Positions 34,501-46,934 are shown, counted from the first letter of the stretch. The stretch is DNA of 64,000 nt from Polyangia bacterium (GCA_036268875.1 DATATI010000021.1:154902-218901), one strand, 5' to 3'. Notes: generated by a model from the sequence alone, not told the origin. Translations and numbers: made by a program.

Positions 34501-36045
34501 GGGCGCCACCAAGAAACGATTCCCGATGCCGGTGTAAGCGATGGCCGAGCCGGTGCCGCCGACCGCATTGTTCGACACGCCGTCTTCCAGGGCCAGCGGG
34601 CTGACCGCCAGCCCGTCGGTCAGCGCCGCCGATACGGTGCCGACGCCGTAAAGATGACAGGCCATCGGGTTTCCGCACGAGCCACTGGCAACGTCGCAAA
34701 CACCCGGGTGGCAACCGTCCGTCGACGGACACACCATCGGATCGCCGGCGGCGCACGTGCCGGCCACGCAGCGATCAGCCACGGTGCAGGCGTTGCCATC
34801 GTTGCAGGCAGTGCCGTCGGCGATGGTCGGGTTGGTGCACGCGCCGCTGGCCGGATCGCAGACCCCGGCGGCGTGGCACTGATCGGCGGCCACGCAGGTG
34901 ACCGGATTGCCGCCCGCGCAAACCCCCGTCTGACAAGCGTCGGTCTGCGTGCACGGGTTGCCGTCGTTGCACGCGGTGCCGTCGACCGCGACGGGGTTGG
35001 TGCAGGCGCCAGTGGCGGGATCGCAGGCGCCGGCAGCGTGGCACTGATCGGCGGCGGCGCAGCTCACCGGGCTGCCGCCCGCGCAAGCGCCGGCTTGGCA
35101 GGTGTCGACCTCGGTGCAGGCGTTGCCATCGTTGCAGGCGATGCCGTCGCCGACTGGCGCGTGCGTGCAGACGCCGGTGGCGCTGCAGGCGTCGGCGGTA
35201 CAAGGATTGCCGTCGTCACAGGAGATTCCGCAGCCGCCGCAGCTGGTGGCGGTGTTGAGGCGTTGCTCGCAGCCGGTGGCCGGGTTGAGATCGCAGTCGG
35301 CGTAGCCAGCGGCACAACCGGTGGCGATAACCAGGCGAGGTGGCGCGCTGGTCTCGCGCGAGTCGAGGATCAGGACGCCGCCGTCGAGGTCATCCGATTT
35401 GATGACCCAGCCGTAGTTGGGCAGCGACCGGTCGGCGAAACCGCGCACGTCGGCGGTGACGTCGAAGCTGAGCACGCCCGTAAAACGCGGCTGCAGCTGG
35501 GCCGTGGCGGTCGGCGTCGGGTTCCACGGATTGGTTTGTCCTTTTTGCGTGGGACCGATGTCCCAGGCCTGGCCCGCCGGACAGTTAGCGATCAGATTCC
35601 AAATATTACTGTCGGCGGCGCATTGCCAGGTCGACTGCTCTTCGGTCCAGGGTTGGGTCATGCGGAACAGCTGAATGGTGCGGGCGCGTCCCGACTGAAT
35701 GGGATTTCCAATAACGCTGACATCAAGCCGCCCGCTGGTGATGGCGAGACCAGAGGGAGCTATCGAGGTGAGCGCGTTTTGATCGAAACCGATCAGCGCC
35801 CGCTCGACGAGGAGGAAAGGTATCGAACCGAAGTTCAGGTTCTGGAGAAGCCCCCCCAGCAACATCGTGTCCTTCGAGGCGTTGAGGATGTTGTTGCCGA
35901 CGAAGGGTTGTGCGGCGACATCAAATTTCTCCGCTGCGGGGGGCGGCACCGACGGGGCGCCGCCACAACTGGCCGCTGCCACGGCTGCAAGCAAGCCCAC
36001 AACGACCAGCGCTCGCTTTTCATTCAACGAAGATAGTGAAGGCAT
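31528..36045 (-). CDS. Giant lipoprotein: DNRLRE-like, Cys-rich repeats, phytase-like propeller
   Basis: A 1505-residue predicted lipoprotein (AAVAAASCGG lipobox near residue 27) with a GAGGTG ribosome binding site. Order: a DNRLRE/CBM-like beta domain (~45-245), Cys-rich DGTACNDGNACT-type repeats (~250-460), an esterase-like phytase domain (~470-840; VEGLRASPSGTFFISDEYGPFVYEF, RGMEGLAISPDG), a second block of CxxxxxCGG-type Cys repeats (~840-1170) and a C-terminal propeller-like region. It probably sits on the outer surface. The phytase-like call rests on motif resemblance; the substrate is unknown. Confidence 0.75.
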   Translation of the reverse strand: MPSLSSLNEKRALVVVGLLAAVAAASCGGAPSVPPPAAEKFDVAAQPFVGNNILNASKDTMLLGGLLQNLNFGSIPFLLVERALIGFDQNALTSIAPSGLAITSGRLDVSVIGNPIQSGRARTIQLFRMTQPWTEEQSTWQCAADSNIWNLIANCPAGQAWDIGPTQKGQTNPWNPTPTATAQLQPRFTGVLSFDVTADVRGFADRSLPNYGWVIKSDDLDGGVLILDSRETSAPPRLVIATGCAAGYADCDLNPATGCEQRLNTATSCGGCGISCDDGNPCTADACSATGVCTHAPVGDGIACNDGNACTEVDTCQAGACAGGSPVSCAAADQCHAAGACDPATGACTNPVAVDGTACNDGNPCTQTDACQTGVCAGGNPVTCVAADQCHAAGVCDPASGACTNPTIADGTACNDGNACTVADRCVAGTCAAGDPMVCPSTDGCHPGVCDVASGSCGNPMACHLYGVGTVSAALTDGLAVSPLALEDGVSNNAVGGTGSAIAYTGIGNRFLVAPDRGPNAGDDSYTERYYVMDLSLDGGKVTPTLKAGAVLDQGPGLPAFNGRNINFDATNSPASLRLDVEGLRASPSGTFFISDEYGPFVYEFSADGHRLRSLNVPAKFLIDHPAKEDDELPPTNTKGRQDNRGMEGLAISPDGRKLYGLMQSPLIQDGALSGKNKRVGTNIRMLEIDTINGETREFIYPLENASLGTNEILAINDHQFLVDERDGNGGTDAAFKKYFLIDITSATDISNIAALPTTGIPAGVTAVSKKLFLDLLDPAFGLAGASFPEKIEGLALGPDLPDGRHTLYVTSDNDFLPDQDAKIYVFTIDPVALPGYVPAQVAYLDQCDGATPVTCSAADACHRAGMCNPGTATCSGPVQPSGTLVGTQVTGDCHSSQCDGFGNTVNAIDPADVPVDGNQCTSDLCLNGVPTNPSVVAGAICNQGGGSLCDGAGSCVSCVTAADCGGVETECMARTCAAGACGVAYSAAGTPTAAQVVGDCHVNQCDGAGGVLSAISDSDTPADDGNPCTVETCSSGVPGVVAAAAGLSCGAGFCDGSGSCLGCLIAADCPGADSECAQRSCTQGQCGFAKAAVGTPVAAQVQGDCQRTVCDGAGQVTSLADNSDAPSSANQCAAGTCTAGAPSTSNLPSGTACSQNGGQSCDGNGACVSPQTFRVVRLGDGSAALGSGGTAVSVDEWRFDGTLVATVAVSLLAPAGNPFTMSGSASSEGELSLSADGHYLVMAGYAAPIGTSKVASSKASAFKRAVARVDAAGHVDTSTTLATAFDSNNARGATSADGTGFWVAGAGGSSGGVWFVPFGTSGGTLVLNASLNNVRWLTIAGGQLYGTSNVASSPSVFTIGTGLPTTTGQLAVTLNGIPNNNSNNNLPPSVYGMVTLDLVPAGGDGKPDTLYLSDDSTSGGIQKWTNSGTSWSLAGTFNVSPTPVGFRGLAGSAVGNKVTLVASTAEDANGRLVVFVDDGTTVTNTVIATAGTNTVFRGVALSPK
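34819..35148 (-). repeat. Two 165-bp coding repeats of Cys-rich module
   Basis: Units 35148-34984 and 34983-34819 each begin at the Asp codon of DGxACNDG and encode 55 residues with conserved Cys spacing (ADQCHAAG, CDPA, GACTNP). A third, diverged and shortened unit follows down to about 34660. The exact 165-bp period indicates intragenic duplication. Confidence 0.85.
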
Positions 36046-36432
36046 TGATACACCTCGAGATGGTTAGTCGATTGCACCGAGAGCTCGCGCAACATGCCAC
36101 CCAGCGAATGTAATCGTCAACGCATTTCCAGAGCACCTTGTATCGCGTCAATAGACCTACAAAGACGCACGATCACCGCACATTTGCCGTTGATGCAAAC
36201 GGGCGACCGCAAATACGTACGGCGATTCGAGGATCTACCGGTCGTGCCTTGCCTGTCCCACAAAACGTACGTCAGCTAACAATGCCAGAGGATGTAGACT
36301 AGGTGCTGCTTGGGTCGTTCCCGCACCCCGGCGGCGCACGTAATTTTTAAGATATTTACAATTTGCAATCGCCGGCGACGCGCGCCAGGCGCGCGCAGCG
36401 AGCCCAGCGCGCGCGACTCCGGCGGAGCGAGC
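36046..36432. other. 387-bp non-coding stretch
   Basis: No supported gene. On the minus strand a TTGACG box lies near 36117-36112 ahead of the giant lipoprotein, with only a weak -10, so promoter function is uncertain. An AT-rich patch lies at 36340-36370. At 36379-36395 there is a perfect 8-1-8 inverted repeat of alternating GC next to the osmC-like stop, without a T-run. Confidence 0.5.
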
Positions 36433-36855
36433 CTAGGCCAGCTTCGCGTCCAAAGTGATCTTGGTGTTGAGGACGCGGGAGATGGGGCAGCCTTTCTTGG
36501 CTGCGTCGGTGGCTTGCTGCCACTTGCCGGCGTCCGGCGCCGACAGTTTGCCGACCACCTCCAGGTGGGACTCGGTGATGGTAAAGCCGGCCTCTTGCTT
36601 TTCGAACGTGACGGTCGCCGTGGCATCCAGGCTGACCGGCGTGATGCCCAGCTTGCCCAGCTCCGCGGACAAGGCCATGGCGAAGCAGCTAGCGTGAGCG
36701 GCTGCGATCAATTCTTCCGGGTTGGTGCCGGGTTCGTTTTCGAACCGGCGCGCGAATGAGTACGGAATGTTGGACAGGGCGCCGCTCTCGGCGGAGAAAC
36801 TTCCGCTGCCGTCTTTCAGGCTGCCCTTCCACTGTGCGCTGGCTTTGCGTTTCAT
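36433..36855 (-). CDS. OsmC/Ohr-family peroxide-resistance protein
   Basis: A 140-residue thiol-dependent peroxidase-like protein that reduces organic hydroperoxides. The start ATG at 36855 follows a strong AAAGGAGAG site; the longer frame to 36918 lacks one. Family features are the ENEPGTNPEELIAAAHASCFAMAL block with the first catalytic Cys, and the second Cys in AAKKGCPIS. Both redox Cys are present. Close to OsmC rather than Ohr by the NPEELIAAAHASCF wording. Confidence 0.9.
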   Translation of the reverse strand: MKRKASAQWKGSLKDGSGSFSAESGALSNIPYSFARRFENEPGTNPEELIAAAHASCFAMALSAELGKLGITPVSLDATATVTFEKQEAGFTITESHLEVVGKLSAPDAGKWQQATDAAKKGCPISRVLNTKITLDAKLA

Positions 36856-36998
36856 GTGTGGCTCTCCTTTAGCGTAGGTGGCAAAACTCGAATCCGTGGG
36901 CGCGAAAGATAATCCCATCTGGACCGGCGCGCACCCTTTGCGACGGCCACGGCACTGCGACGATTTCCCCCTTTCGCCGACGCCAATCCGGTCTTAGA

Positions 36999-37415
36999 GT
37001 GCCCGCCATGGCCGAAGCCATGAATGCGCTCGACCTTTCCTGCCACTCGATCCTGGTCGTCGACGACGATTCGGATATCCGGGAAACATTGACCGACATT
37101 CTCAGCGAGGAAGGTTATCGGGTCACCGGGGTGCGAAACGGACGGGAGGCGCTGGCCTATCTGGGTGCCCAGACCCGACCAAGCCTGATTCTCCTCGACA
37201 TGATGATGCCGGAGATGGACGGCTGGCGGTTCCGCCAGGAGCAGCAGCGCAACCCGGTGATTGCCGGAATCCCGGTGGTGATCCTCTCGGCGCACGGGAA
37301 TGTCCGCGAGGCGGCCCTGGCCCTGGGCGTGGCCGATTACCTGCGCAAGCCGCTGCGGGTGGAAAACCTTTTGGAGATCGCCGAACGTTACTGCCGCCCG
37401 GTATTCTTGAACTGA
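36999..37415 (+). CDS. Stand-alone response regulator receiver
   Basis: A 138-residue CheY-like receiver with no output domain. The acidic pocket VVDDDSD, phospho-acceptor Asp in LILLDMMMPEMDG, switch residue in VILSAHG, and Lys in YLRKPLRV are all present. The start is GTG 36999, with ATGs three and seven codons later. It lies between divergent osmC and the metalloprotease-barrel gene; no histidine kinase is nearby. Confidence 0.92.
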   Translation: MPAMAEAMNALDLSCHSILVVDDDSDIRETLTDILSEEGYRVTGVRNGREALAYLGAQTRPSLILLDMMMPEMDGWRFRQEQQRNPVIAGIPVVILSAHGNVREAALALGVADYLRKPLRVENLLEIAERYCRPVFLN

Positions 37416-37455
37416 TCCCTGCCCCGCCGCCATAACGACGGTAGAATCGCCGGCA

Positions 37456-40400
37456 ATGCGGATCGGCGCCGCGCTGGCGGTTTTTTTCTCCAGCTTGGTC
37501 GCCGCGGCGCTTTCAGCCCGCGCCGACGCCACCCTTCCGGAGCCCGCGCATCTGTCGCTGCCGGCGCTGGACGCCGATCGTCTGGCGCCGCAATTGCCGG
37601 TAGTCCACTGGCACACGCTGGAGACGCCCCACTTTCGCATCCACTATTACGACGACGAAAAACCGCTGGCCGATCGCGCGGCGCCCATCGCCGAGCGCGC
37701 CCACCGATTGGTCACCCGTTATCTCAACTGGCTGCCCAGCGGCCGCGTCGACATCACCCTGAACGATCAGACCGATTCGGCCGACGGGTTCGCCAGCTCG
37801 GTGCCGCGCAATTATCTTTTCGGCTATGGCGCCGCCCCCGCCTCGCTGGACGAGCTGAACGATTTTGACGACTTCCTCAAGGTTCTGATCACCCACGAGT
37901 TCACGCACGTCGTTCACCTGGACACCATCATTGGCCTGCCGCGAGCGCTGAACTTCCTCGCCGGCAAGCTGTACGCACCGAATCTGTCGCAGCCGAACTG
38001 GTGGATCGAAGGTCTGGCGGTGCTGATGGAGACGCGGCAGACCACCGGCGGACGGCTGCGCAGCACCTTCTTCGACATGCACCTGCGGGCGCCGTTTATC
38101 GAGGACCGCCTGCTGGATCTGGCGGCGGTGTCGAACGGCCCGCTGGAGTTTCCGCAGGGCACCGCCGCGTATCTGTACGGCTCCAGCCTGCTGCGTTTTA
38201 TCGAAGACACCTACGGGCCCGAAAAGCTGCAGGAGATCTCGCACCGCTATGGCAGCCACCTCATCCCCGGCGGCATGAACCGCATCGCCCACCAGGCGAT
38301 CGGCGCCGGTTATGACGAAATCTGGCTAGCCTGGCGAGCGTCGATGCAGCGGCGCTATTCGCTGCAAGAAGAAGAGGCGCGCCGCCGGGGCCTCACCGCC
38401 ATCACCCAGCTGACCTTCGACGATCCCGGGCCGCGCGGCGAGGGACTGACGCCGCGCTATTTTCGCGACGGGCGCGGCGTGGTCTATCACCGCGAGAACA
38501 CCGATCAGGCGCCGGCGTTCATCCTGCTCGATCCCGCCACCGGCCACCGCAAGGTGCTGGCCGAGTTCGAAGGCACGGGCGGCGCCACGCCCACCCCCGA
38601 CGGACGCTCGCTGGTTTTTCACCGCACCAATTTCCTGCCGCTGCCCCGGCGTATCTCCGGCAGCTCGCACGTGGCGTGGGAAGACATCTTTCGCTACGAC
38701 ATCGGCTCGGGTGCGCTGGTCGAGCTGACGCACGGCCAGCGCGCGCACGAGCCTGACGTGTCACCCGACGGAAAGTGGGTCGCCTACACCACAGCCAGCA
38801 CCGGCGCGCGCCAGCTGGCGGTGTGTCCGACGGCGGGCGGAGCGGCCCGCCTGCTGACGCCCCACCTGCCCGGCCTGGCGTACACGCCGGCCTGGTCGCC
38901 CGACGGGCGGCGCATCGCTTACTCGCGCTGGCAACAGGGAGGGTTCCGCGATCTGCACATCTTCGACCTGCAGTCGGGGACCGACCGGACGCTGTGGCGC
39001 GATCGGGCAATGGACATGGATCCGCGCTTTTCCCCGGACGGGCGCTATCTGCTGTTCTCGTCGGATCGAACCGGAATTTACAATATTTTTGCGTTCGACC
39101 TCGACAAGGAGCGCCTCTACCAGGTGACCAACGTCCTCACCGGCGCCTTCCAGCCGGCGGTGTCGCCCGACGGCAAGCGGCTGGTGTTCACCGGTTTCAC
39201 CTCGCACGGCTTCGATCTGTTCTCGGCGGCCTATCAACCGGCGAACTGGCTGGAGGCGCAGCCGTACGCCAACGCCCGCCCCGACGCCGGCGCCACGCTG
39301 TCCGCCGAGACGGACACGCCGGACGCCATCGCCACCGACGAGAAAGCCGCCGCCGACGCCGAGACGGTCGAGCGCGTGGTGCCCTACCAGCCGTGGAAGT
39401 ACATGTATCCGCGCACCTGGGTGATCAGCCTGCCGTCGGATCCGCTGGGCCTGGGCGCCAGCCTGGGCATCCAGACAAACGTCGGCGATCCGGTGGGTAA
39501 CCACGGCGTCTCCATCAATACGCTGATCCCCACCGACGGCGACGCCTCGGTGCGCCTGGACTATTCGTACGTCGGCTTGTGGCCGTCGCTGAGCCTGACC
39601 GTCGCGCGCTCGGCGGTGATGGCCGGCGGCCTGGTGATCGACCACGTCAATCATCTTTATCGGCAGCATGCGGCCAGCGCCAGCGCGTCGATGGGACTGC
39701 CGATCCTGCGTCTACCGGAGAGTTCGGCGGATCTGACGTTCGGTTATCAATATTCGGCGTATGCGCCGGCCGATCCCCTGCCGGTCGCCGATCCCACGGC
39801 GGGAATCTCGGTGGCGCCAGAGACCGGGCCCAACGCCGGCGGGTTCTTGAGCTGGAGCTTCTCCAACGCGCACTCGTGGCCGTATTCGATCAGCCCGCAA
39901 GAAGGACGGCGGCTGCAGCTAACCCTCAGCGTGTCGTCGCCGTCGCTGGGCAGCAAGTTCACCACCACGGAATTGAACTGGTTGTGGGTCGAGTACCTCA
40001 GCCCGCCTTGGTCCAAGCTGCAGGCGCTGGCCTTGCTTTACAGCGGCGGCGTCGGCATCGGGGACAAACGGTCGGGCTTCGCCATCGGCGGCTTCACCGA
40101 CCAGGATCTGGTGCGTTCGCTGTTCCTGAACCGGCACCAGTGCTGTCTATTTTTGCGCGGCTATCAGCCGGACAGTTTCTCCGGCGATCAATACCACCTG
40201 TTTTCCGCCGAATTTCGCAGCCCGCTTTTGCGGATCGAACGCGGGTACGGGACCTTCCCCCTCTACGTGCGGCGCGTGCACGGCGCGTTGTTTGCCGACG
40301 CCGGCAACGCGTTCTTCGGCGGCTTTCATCCGAGCGATCTGAAGTACGGCGTCGGCGGCGAGCTGCGCATCGAGATGAACCTGGCCTATTACCTCTACAC

Positions 40401-40482
40401 CGAGCTGCAGCTGGGCGTGGCCAAGGGCCTGTCGACCGGCGGCTCGACGCAGTACTACTTCGTCAGCGCCTTTCCATTTTAG
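37456..40482 (+). CDS. Metalloprotease, TolB-like propeller and outer-membrane barrel fusion
   Basis: A 1008-residue exported protein with a signal peptide (LAVFFSSLVAAALSARA). The N-terminal gluzincin-like domain carries HEFTH (His147, Glu148, His151) with a downstream Glu185 in WWIEGLAVLME as third ligand. Residues ~300-620 are TolB/WD40-like blades (PDVSPDGKWVAYTT, YTPAWSPDGRRIAYSR, DPRFSPDGRYLLFSS). The last ~350 residues have the alternating pattern of an Omp85/BamA-type barrel, ending in aromatic YYFVSAFPF. It likely sits in the outer membrane with the protease facing the periplasm. Confidence 0.82.
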   Translation: MRIGAALAVFFSSLVAAALSARADATLPEPAHLSLPALDADRLAPQLPVVHWHTLETPHFRIHYYDDEKPLADRAAPIAERAHRLVTRYLNWLPSGRVDITLNDQTDSADGFASSVPRNYLFGYGAAPASLDELNDFDDFLKVLITHEFTHVVHLDTIIGLPRALNFLAGKLYAPNLSQPNWWIEGLAVLMETRQTTGGRLRSTFFDMHLRAPFIEDRLLDLAAVSNGPLEFPQGTAAYLYGSSLLRFIEDTYGPEKLQEISHRYGSHLIPGGMNRIAHQAIGAGYDEIWLAWRASMQRRYSLQEEEARRRGLTAITQLTFDDPGPRGEGLTPRYFRDGRGVVYHRENTDQAPAFILLDPATGHRKVLAEFEGTGGATPTPDGRSLVFHRTNFLPLPRRISGSSHVAWEDIFRYDIGSGALVELTHGQRAHEPDVSPDGKWVAYTTASTGARQLAVCPTAGGAARLLTPHLPGLAYTPAWSPDGRRIAYSRWQQGGFRDLHIFDLQSGTDRTLWRDRAMDMDPRFSPDGRYLLFSSDRTGIYNIFAFDLDKERLYQVTNVLTGAFQPAVSPDGKRLVFTGFTSHGFDLFSAAYQPANWLEAQPYANARPDAGATLSAETDTPDAIATDEKAAADAETVERVVPYQPWKYMYPRTWVISLPSDPLGLGASLGIQTNVGDPVGNHGVSINTLIPTDGDASVRLDYSYVGLWPSLSLTVARSAVMAGGLVIDHVNHLYRQHAASASASMGLPILRLPESSADLTFGYQYSAYAPADPLPVADPTAGISVAPETGPNAGGFLSWSFSNAHSWPYSISPQEGRRLQLTLSVSSPSLGSKFTTTELNWLWVEYLSPPWSKLQALALLYSGGVGIGDKRSGFAIGGFTDQDLVRSLFLNRHQCCLFLRGYQPDSFSGDQYHLFSAEFRSPLLRIERGYGTFPLYVRRVHGALFADAGNAFFGGFHPSDLKYGVGGELRIEMNLAYYLYTELQLGVAKGLSTGGSTQYYFVSAFPF

Positions 40483-40527
40483 CTGGCGCGTGGTGGCGAG
40501 GCCGCCGCTGCGTTACTCTGCCGGCGC

Positions 40528-41181
40528 GTGGACAGAAAACAGCGGTTCTTCGTCTGGCTGACGGCGTTCTTCGTCGCGGCCCTGGTGACCGGCGACTTTG
40601 TGGGCGGCAAGTTCTTCATGCTCTTCGGGCGCAACTTCTCGGCCGGGATCATCCCCTTCCCGCTGACGTTCGTCCTCACCGACCTGGTCAACGAGTTCTA
40701 CGGCACGCACGGCGCGCGCCGACTGACCTTCGTCGGGCTGGGCGCGGCGATCTTCGTGTGGGCGGTGATCACGTTGTCGCTGCACCTGCCCACCAGCCCC
40801 GATTCGCCCATTCCGGACAGCGTCTTTCGTGGCGCCTTCGGGACGTCGGCCCGTCTTTATGTGGCGTCGCTGATCGCGTACCTCATCGGCCAGCTGCTGG
40901 ACATCAGCGTGTTCCATCTTTTGCGACGAATCACCGGCCACCGCCTGCTGTGGCTGCGTTCAACCGGATCGACCGTGCTGTCGCAGATGCTCGACAGCCT
41001 GGCGGTGAGCGTGGTTTTTTTGGTGGGGACGCGGCCGATGGGTTTCATCATCGGCAACGCGGCGAACAACTACGTCGGCAAGCTGGTGATGGCCGTGTTA
41101 CTGACGCCGCTGATTTACCTGGGCCACGGCGTCTTTCGCCGCTATTTCCACATCCCGGAGCGCGACGCCCCGGCCGTCTGA
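40528..41181 (+). CDS. Queuosine-precursor transporter (VUT/YhhQ family)
   Basis: A 217-residue inner-membrane protein with about six helices. YhhQ/DUF165 landmarks are FVGGKFFMLFG, FPLTFVLTDLVNEFYG, the Gln/Asp of LIGQLLDISVFHLLR, and the long STVLSQMLDSLAVSVVFLVG helix. It imports queuine/preQ precursors for tRNA modification. The start is GTG 40528. Confidence 0.9.
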   Translation: MDRKQRFFVWLTAFFVAALVTGDFVGGKFFMLFGRNFSAGIIPFPLTFVLTDLVNEFYGTHGARRLTFVGLGAAIFVWAVITLSLHLPTSPDSPIPDSVFRGAFGTSARLYVASLIAYLIGQLLDISVFHLLRRITGHRLLWLRSTGSTVLSQMLDSLAVSVVFLVGTRPMGFIIGNAANNYVGKLVMAVLLTPLIYLGHGVFRRYFHIPERDAPAV

Positions 41182-41199
41182 TCTAGTCGGGACCCTCGA

Positions 41200-43617
<2,418 letters not shown>

Positions 43618-43745
43618 GCTCCGATCGTATACGGGAGTTGGCTCGACGACAAATGGATCGATCGCTTTCGGGCGCCGAAACAAAATTCCTGGAAGCGAAC
43701 ATTGCCGGTTCGAGATAGCCCAACCCGAACCGGCCGGCGCCGCGT

Positions 43746-44984
<1,239 letters not shown>

Positions 44985-44995
44985 GATGTTCTCCT

Positions 44996-45616
44996 TCAGT
45001 GTGGTCGCGCCGAGTGCTCGCCCGGCACGGGCGCGTGCGAGCCCAGCGGGACCCGGCAACGCAAGACATACGTCGAACCTTCGCGGCCAAGGCGGCTCTC
45101 GAAGACCGAGGCCTCCACCACCGCCACCTCGCCGAAAACATGATCGGCCCACGGGGACAGCGCCGGGCGCGCGTCGACGGTCTCGCGCTCCCGGGTGCGC
45201 CCGACGGTGATGTGGCCGTGAAAGGTCCGTTCTTCCGGAACGAAACCAAATGCCGCCGTCACTTCCTCGACCAACGCGGCCACGCCAGCCAAGCTTTGCT
45301 GGCGATCATCGATGCCGGCCCAAATAATGCTGGCCACGCCCGCCGATGGAAACGCCCCGAAGCCGCGCAGGCCGATGACGAACGGCGGCACCGCCCGCAA
45401 GCGCTGCACCAGCGCCTGGCCAACCTGATCCAGGCGATCGCCCGCCACGTCGCCCAGAAATTTCAGCGTGACGTGCAGGTTCTCCACCTTGCGTGACCAG
45501 CGCACCGCCGGCAACGCAGCGGCCAGCGACGTCGCCGCATCGAGAATCCGCGCCTGCACAACGGACGGCAGCGAGACGGCGACGAAGCTCCTGATCTCGG
45601 CCGTGGTGGTCGTCAT
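44996..45616 (-). CDS. thpR: RNA 2',3'-cyclic phosphodiesterase (2'-5' RNA ligase family)
   Basis: A 206-residue 2H phosphoesterase. Two HxTx motifs are visible: [10 protein letters not shown] and [11 protein letters not shown]. The ATG at 45616 overlaps the cinA stop (ATGA), showing coupling. A longer frame runs antisense-free into cinA but is out of register with any family content. It acts on RNA 2',3'-cyclic phosphates or 2'-5' linkages. Confidence 0.92.
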   Translation of the reverse strand: MTTTTAEIRSFVAVSLPSVVQARILDAATSLAAALPAVRWSRKVENLHVTLKFLGDVAGDRLDQVGQALVQRLRAVPPFVIGLRGFGAFPSAGVASIIWAGIDDRQQSLAGVAALVEEVTAAFGFVPEERTFHGHITVGRTRERETVDARPALSPWADHVFGEVAVVEASVFESRLGREGSTYVLRCRVPLGSHAPVPGEHSARPH

Positions 45617-46896
45617 CGTTTGCGCGTATCGAAATAGCGCCGCGCCAGATCCAGCGCGTAGTATGCCGCCGCCATCCGCACCCGATCGCGATCGCCGGCG
45701 AACAGCTTGGTCGAGGTCCGCGTCGATCCCGGTCCACACACCGCGAAGCACACCGTGCCCACCGGCTTTTCGGGCGAGCCGCCCTCCGGCCCCGCCACGC
45801 CGGTCAGCGCAGCCGCCACCGTCGACCCGCACAGCTTCTTTACCCCTTCGGCCATCTCGCGCGCGCACGGCTCGCTGACCGCGCCGAAGTCGGCGATGGT
45901 CTCGGGCTTGACGCCGAGGACGTTCAACTTGATGTCGTCCGCGTACGAAACCACCGAGCCCCGGAAGAAGGCGCTGGCTCCCGCCTCGGCAGTGATGAGT
46001 TGCCCAGCCAGGCCGCCGGTGCACGACTCCGCCAGCGCCAGCGTCGCGGTCTGCGATTTCATGGCCTTGGCCACCGCTCCGGCAAAAGTCTCGTCGTCGG
46101 CGCCGTAGATGCCGGTGCCGATGCGCTTGCGCAGCTCGGTCTCCAGGCGTTCCAGCGTTTGCTTGGCGCGATCGGGATCGTTGTCGCGCACCACGATCTT
46201 CACGTGGTTCTCGGGGTTGGCGGTGCGAAAGTGCAGCGTCACGCCTTCGGTCCCCAGCAAGAGACCCGCCAGCCGGTGATCGATGTGCGATTCGCCCATG
46301 CCGTAAAGGTGCCAGGTGCGCACCAGCGGCGGCAGCACGCCTCGTTCGGCCAGGCCGCGGGCCAGGCGCGGGGCCACATGGTCGAGGTACATGCGTTCCA
46401 TCTCGCGCGGGACGCCGGGTAGGAAGTACGCCTCCGCCCCGCCGAGGGCGATCAAAAATCCAGGCGCGATCCCGGCCGAGTTCAGCAGCGCCTTGCCGCC
46501 CACCGGGATGCGCACCTGGCGCAGGTTGTTCGGCGTCAACTCGAACCCGTGGGTGGAAAAACGTTTCTTCATCGCGTCCAGCGACGGTTCGTCGGCGTTG
46601 GTCTCGACGCCCAGCAAGCCGGCCACCACGTCGACCGTGCGATCGTCGTCCGTCGGGCCCAGGCCCCCGCAAGCGACGATGACGTCCACCTCGGCGCGCA
46701 GGCGAACCAGCGCCGCCCGAATGTCCCGCGGGTCGTCCGAGACCACCAGATGCTCGACCACCTCCAGCCCCGCCTCGAACATCCGCTGCGAAAGGAACCC
46801 GGCATTCCGGTTGATCACCTCGCCCCGCAGCACCTCATCGCCGATGGCCAGAATCGCCGCGCGCTGTGCCTGCACCCCCGAAGCGGAACTAGACAT
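45613..46896 (-). CDS. cinA: CinA: NMN deamidase / competence-damage protein
   Basis: A 427-residue two-domain protein. The N-terminal MoaB-like COG1058 domain (AAILAIGDEVLRGEVINRN, ACGGLGPTDDD, FLPGVPREMERM) hydrolyses pyrophosphate bonds in nucleotides. The C-terminal PncC domain (~270-425) has the Ser-containing ALAESCTGGLAG motif and LTGVAGPEGGSPEKPVGTV, and deamidates NMN for NAD recycling. It is first gene of the cinA-thpR-recA operon; a good promoter lies immediately upstream. Confidence 0.95.
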   Translation of the reverse strand: MSSSASGVQAQRAAILAIGDEVLRGEVINRNAGFLSQRMFEAGLEVVEHLVVSDDPRDIRAALVRLRAEVDVIVACGGLGPTDDDRTVDVVAGLLGVETNADEPSLDAMKKRFSTHGFELTPNNLRQVRIPVGGKALLNSAGIAPGFLIALGGAEAYFLPGVPREMERMYLDHVAPRLARGLAERGVLPPLVRTWHLYGMGESHIDHRLAGLLLGTEGVTLHFRTANPENHVKIVVRDNDPDRAKQTLERLETELRKRIGTGIYGADDETFAGAVAKAMKSQTATLALAESCTGGLAGQLITAEAGASAFFRGSVVSYADDIKLNVLGVKPETIADFGAVSEPCAREMAEGVKKLCGSTVAAALTGVAGPEGGSPEKPVGTVCFAVCGPGSTRTSTKLFAGDRDRVRMAAAYYALDLARRYFDTRKR

Positions 46897-46905
46897 TTGC
46901 GCAGT

Positions 46906-46934
46906 ACCCTACCCGGGCACGCATGATGTGTCAA
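46906..46934 (-). promoter_or_regulatory. Sigma70-type promoter for cinA-thpR-recA
   Basis: On the minus strand a perfect TTGACA (46934-46929) and TAGGGT (46911-46906) are spaced exactly 17 bp, ending 10 bp before the cinA ATG. The leader would be only a few bases long. No obvious LexA-like palindrome was seen around it. Confidence 0.55.

Noticed and set aside
34660..35148. Possible CRISPR-like or intergenic repeat array
   Set aside because: The repeats are in frame within a Cys-rich coding region with 165-bp period and no spacer structure.
33889..36036. 715-residue open frame on the plus strand
   Set aside because: Antisense shadow of the giant lipoprotein; Ala/Gly/Arg-rich with no domain content.
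45617..46672. N-terminal extension of thpR
   Set aside because: Out-of-frame shadow of cinA; the ATGA overlap at 45616 gives a proper start.
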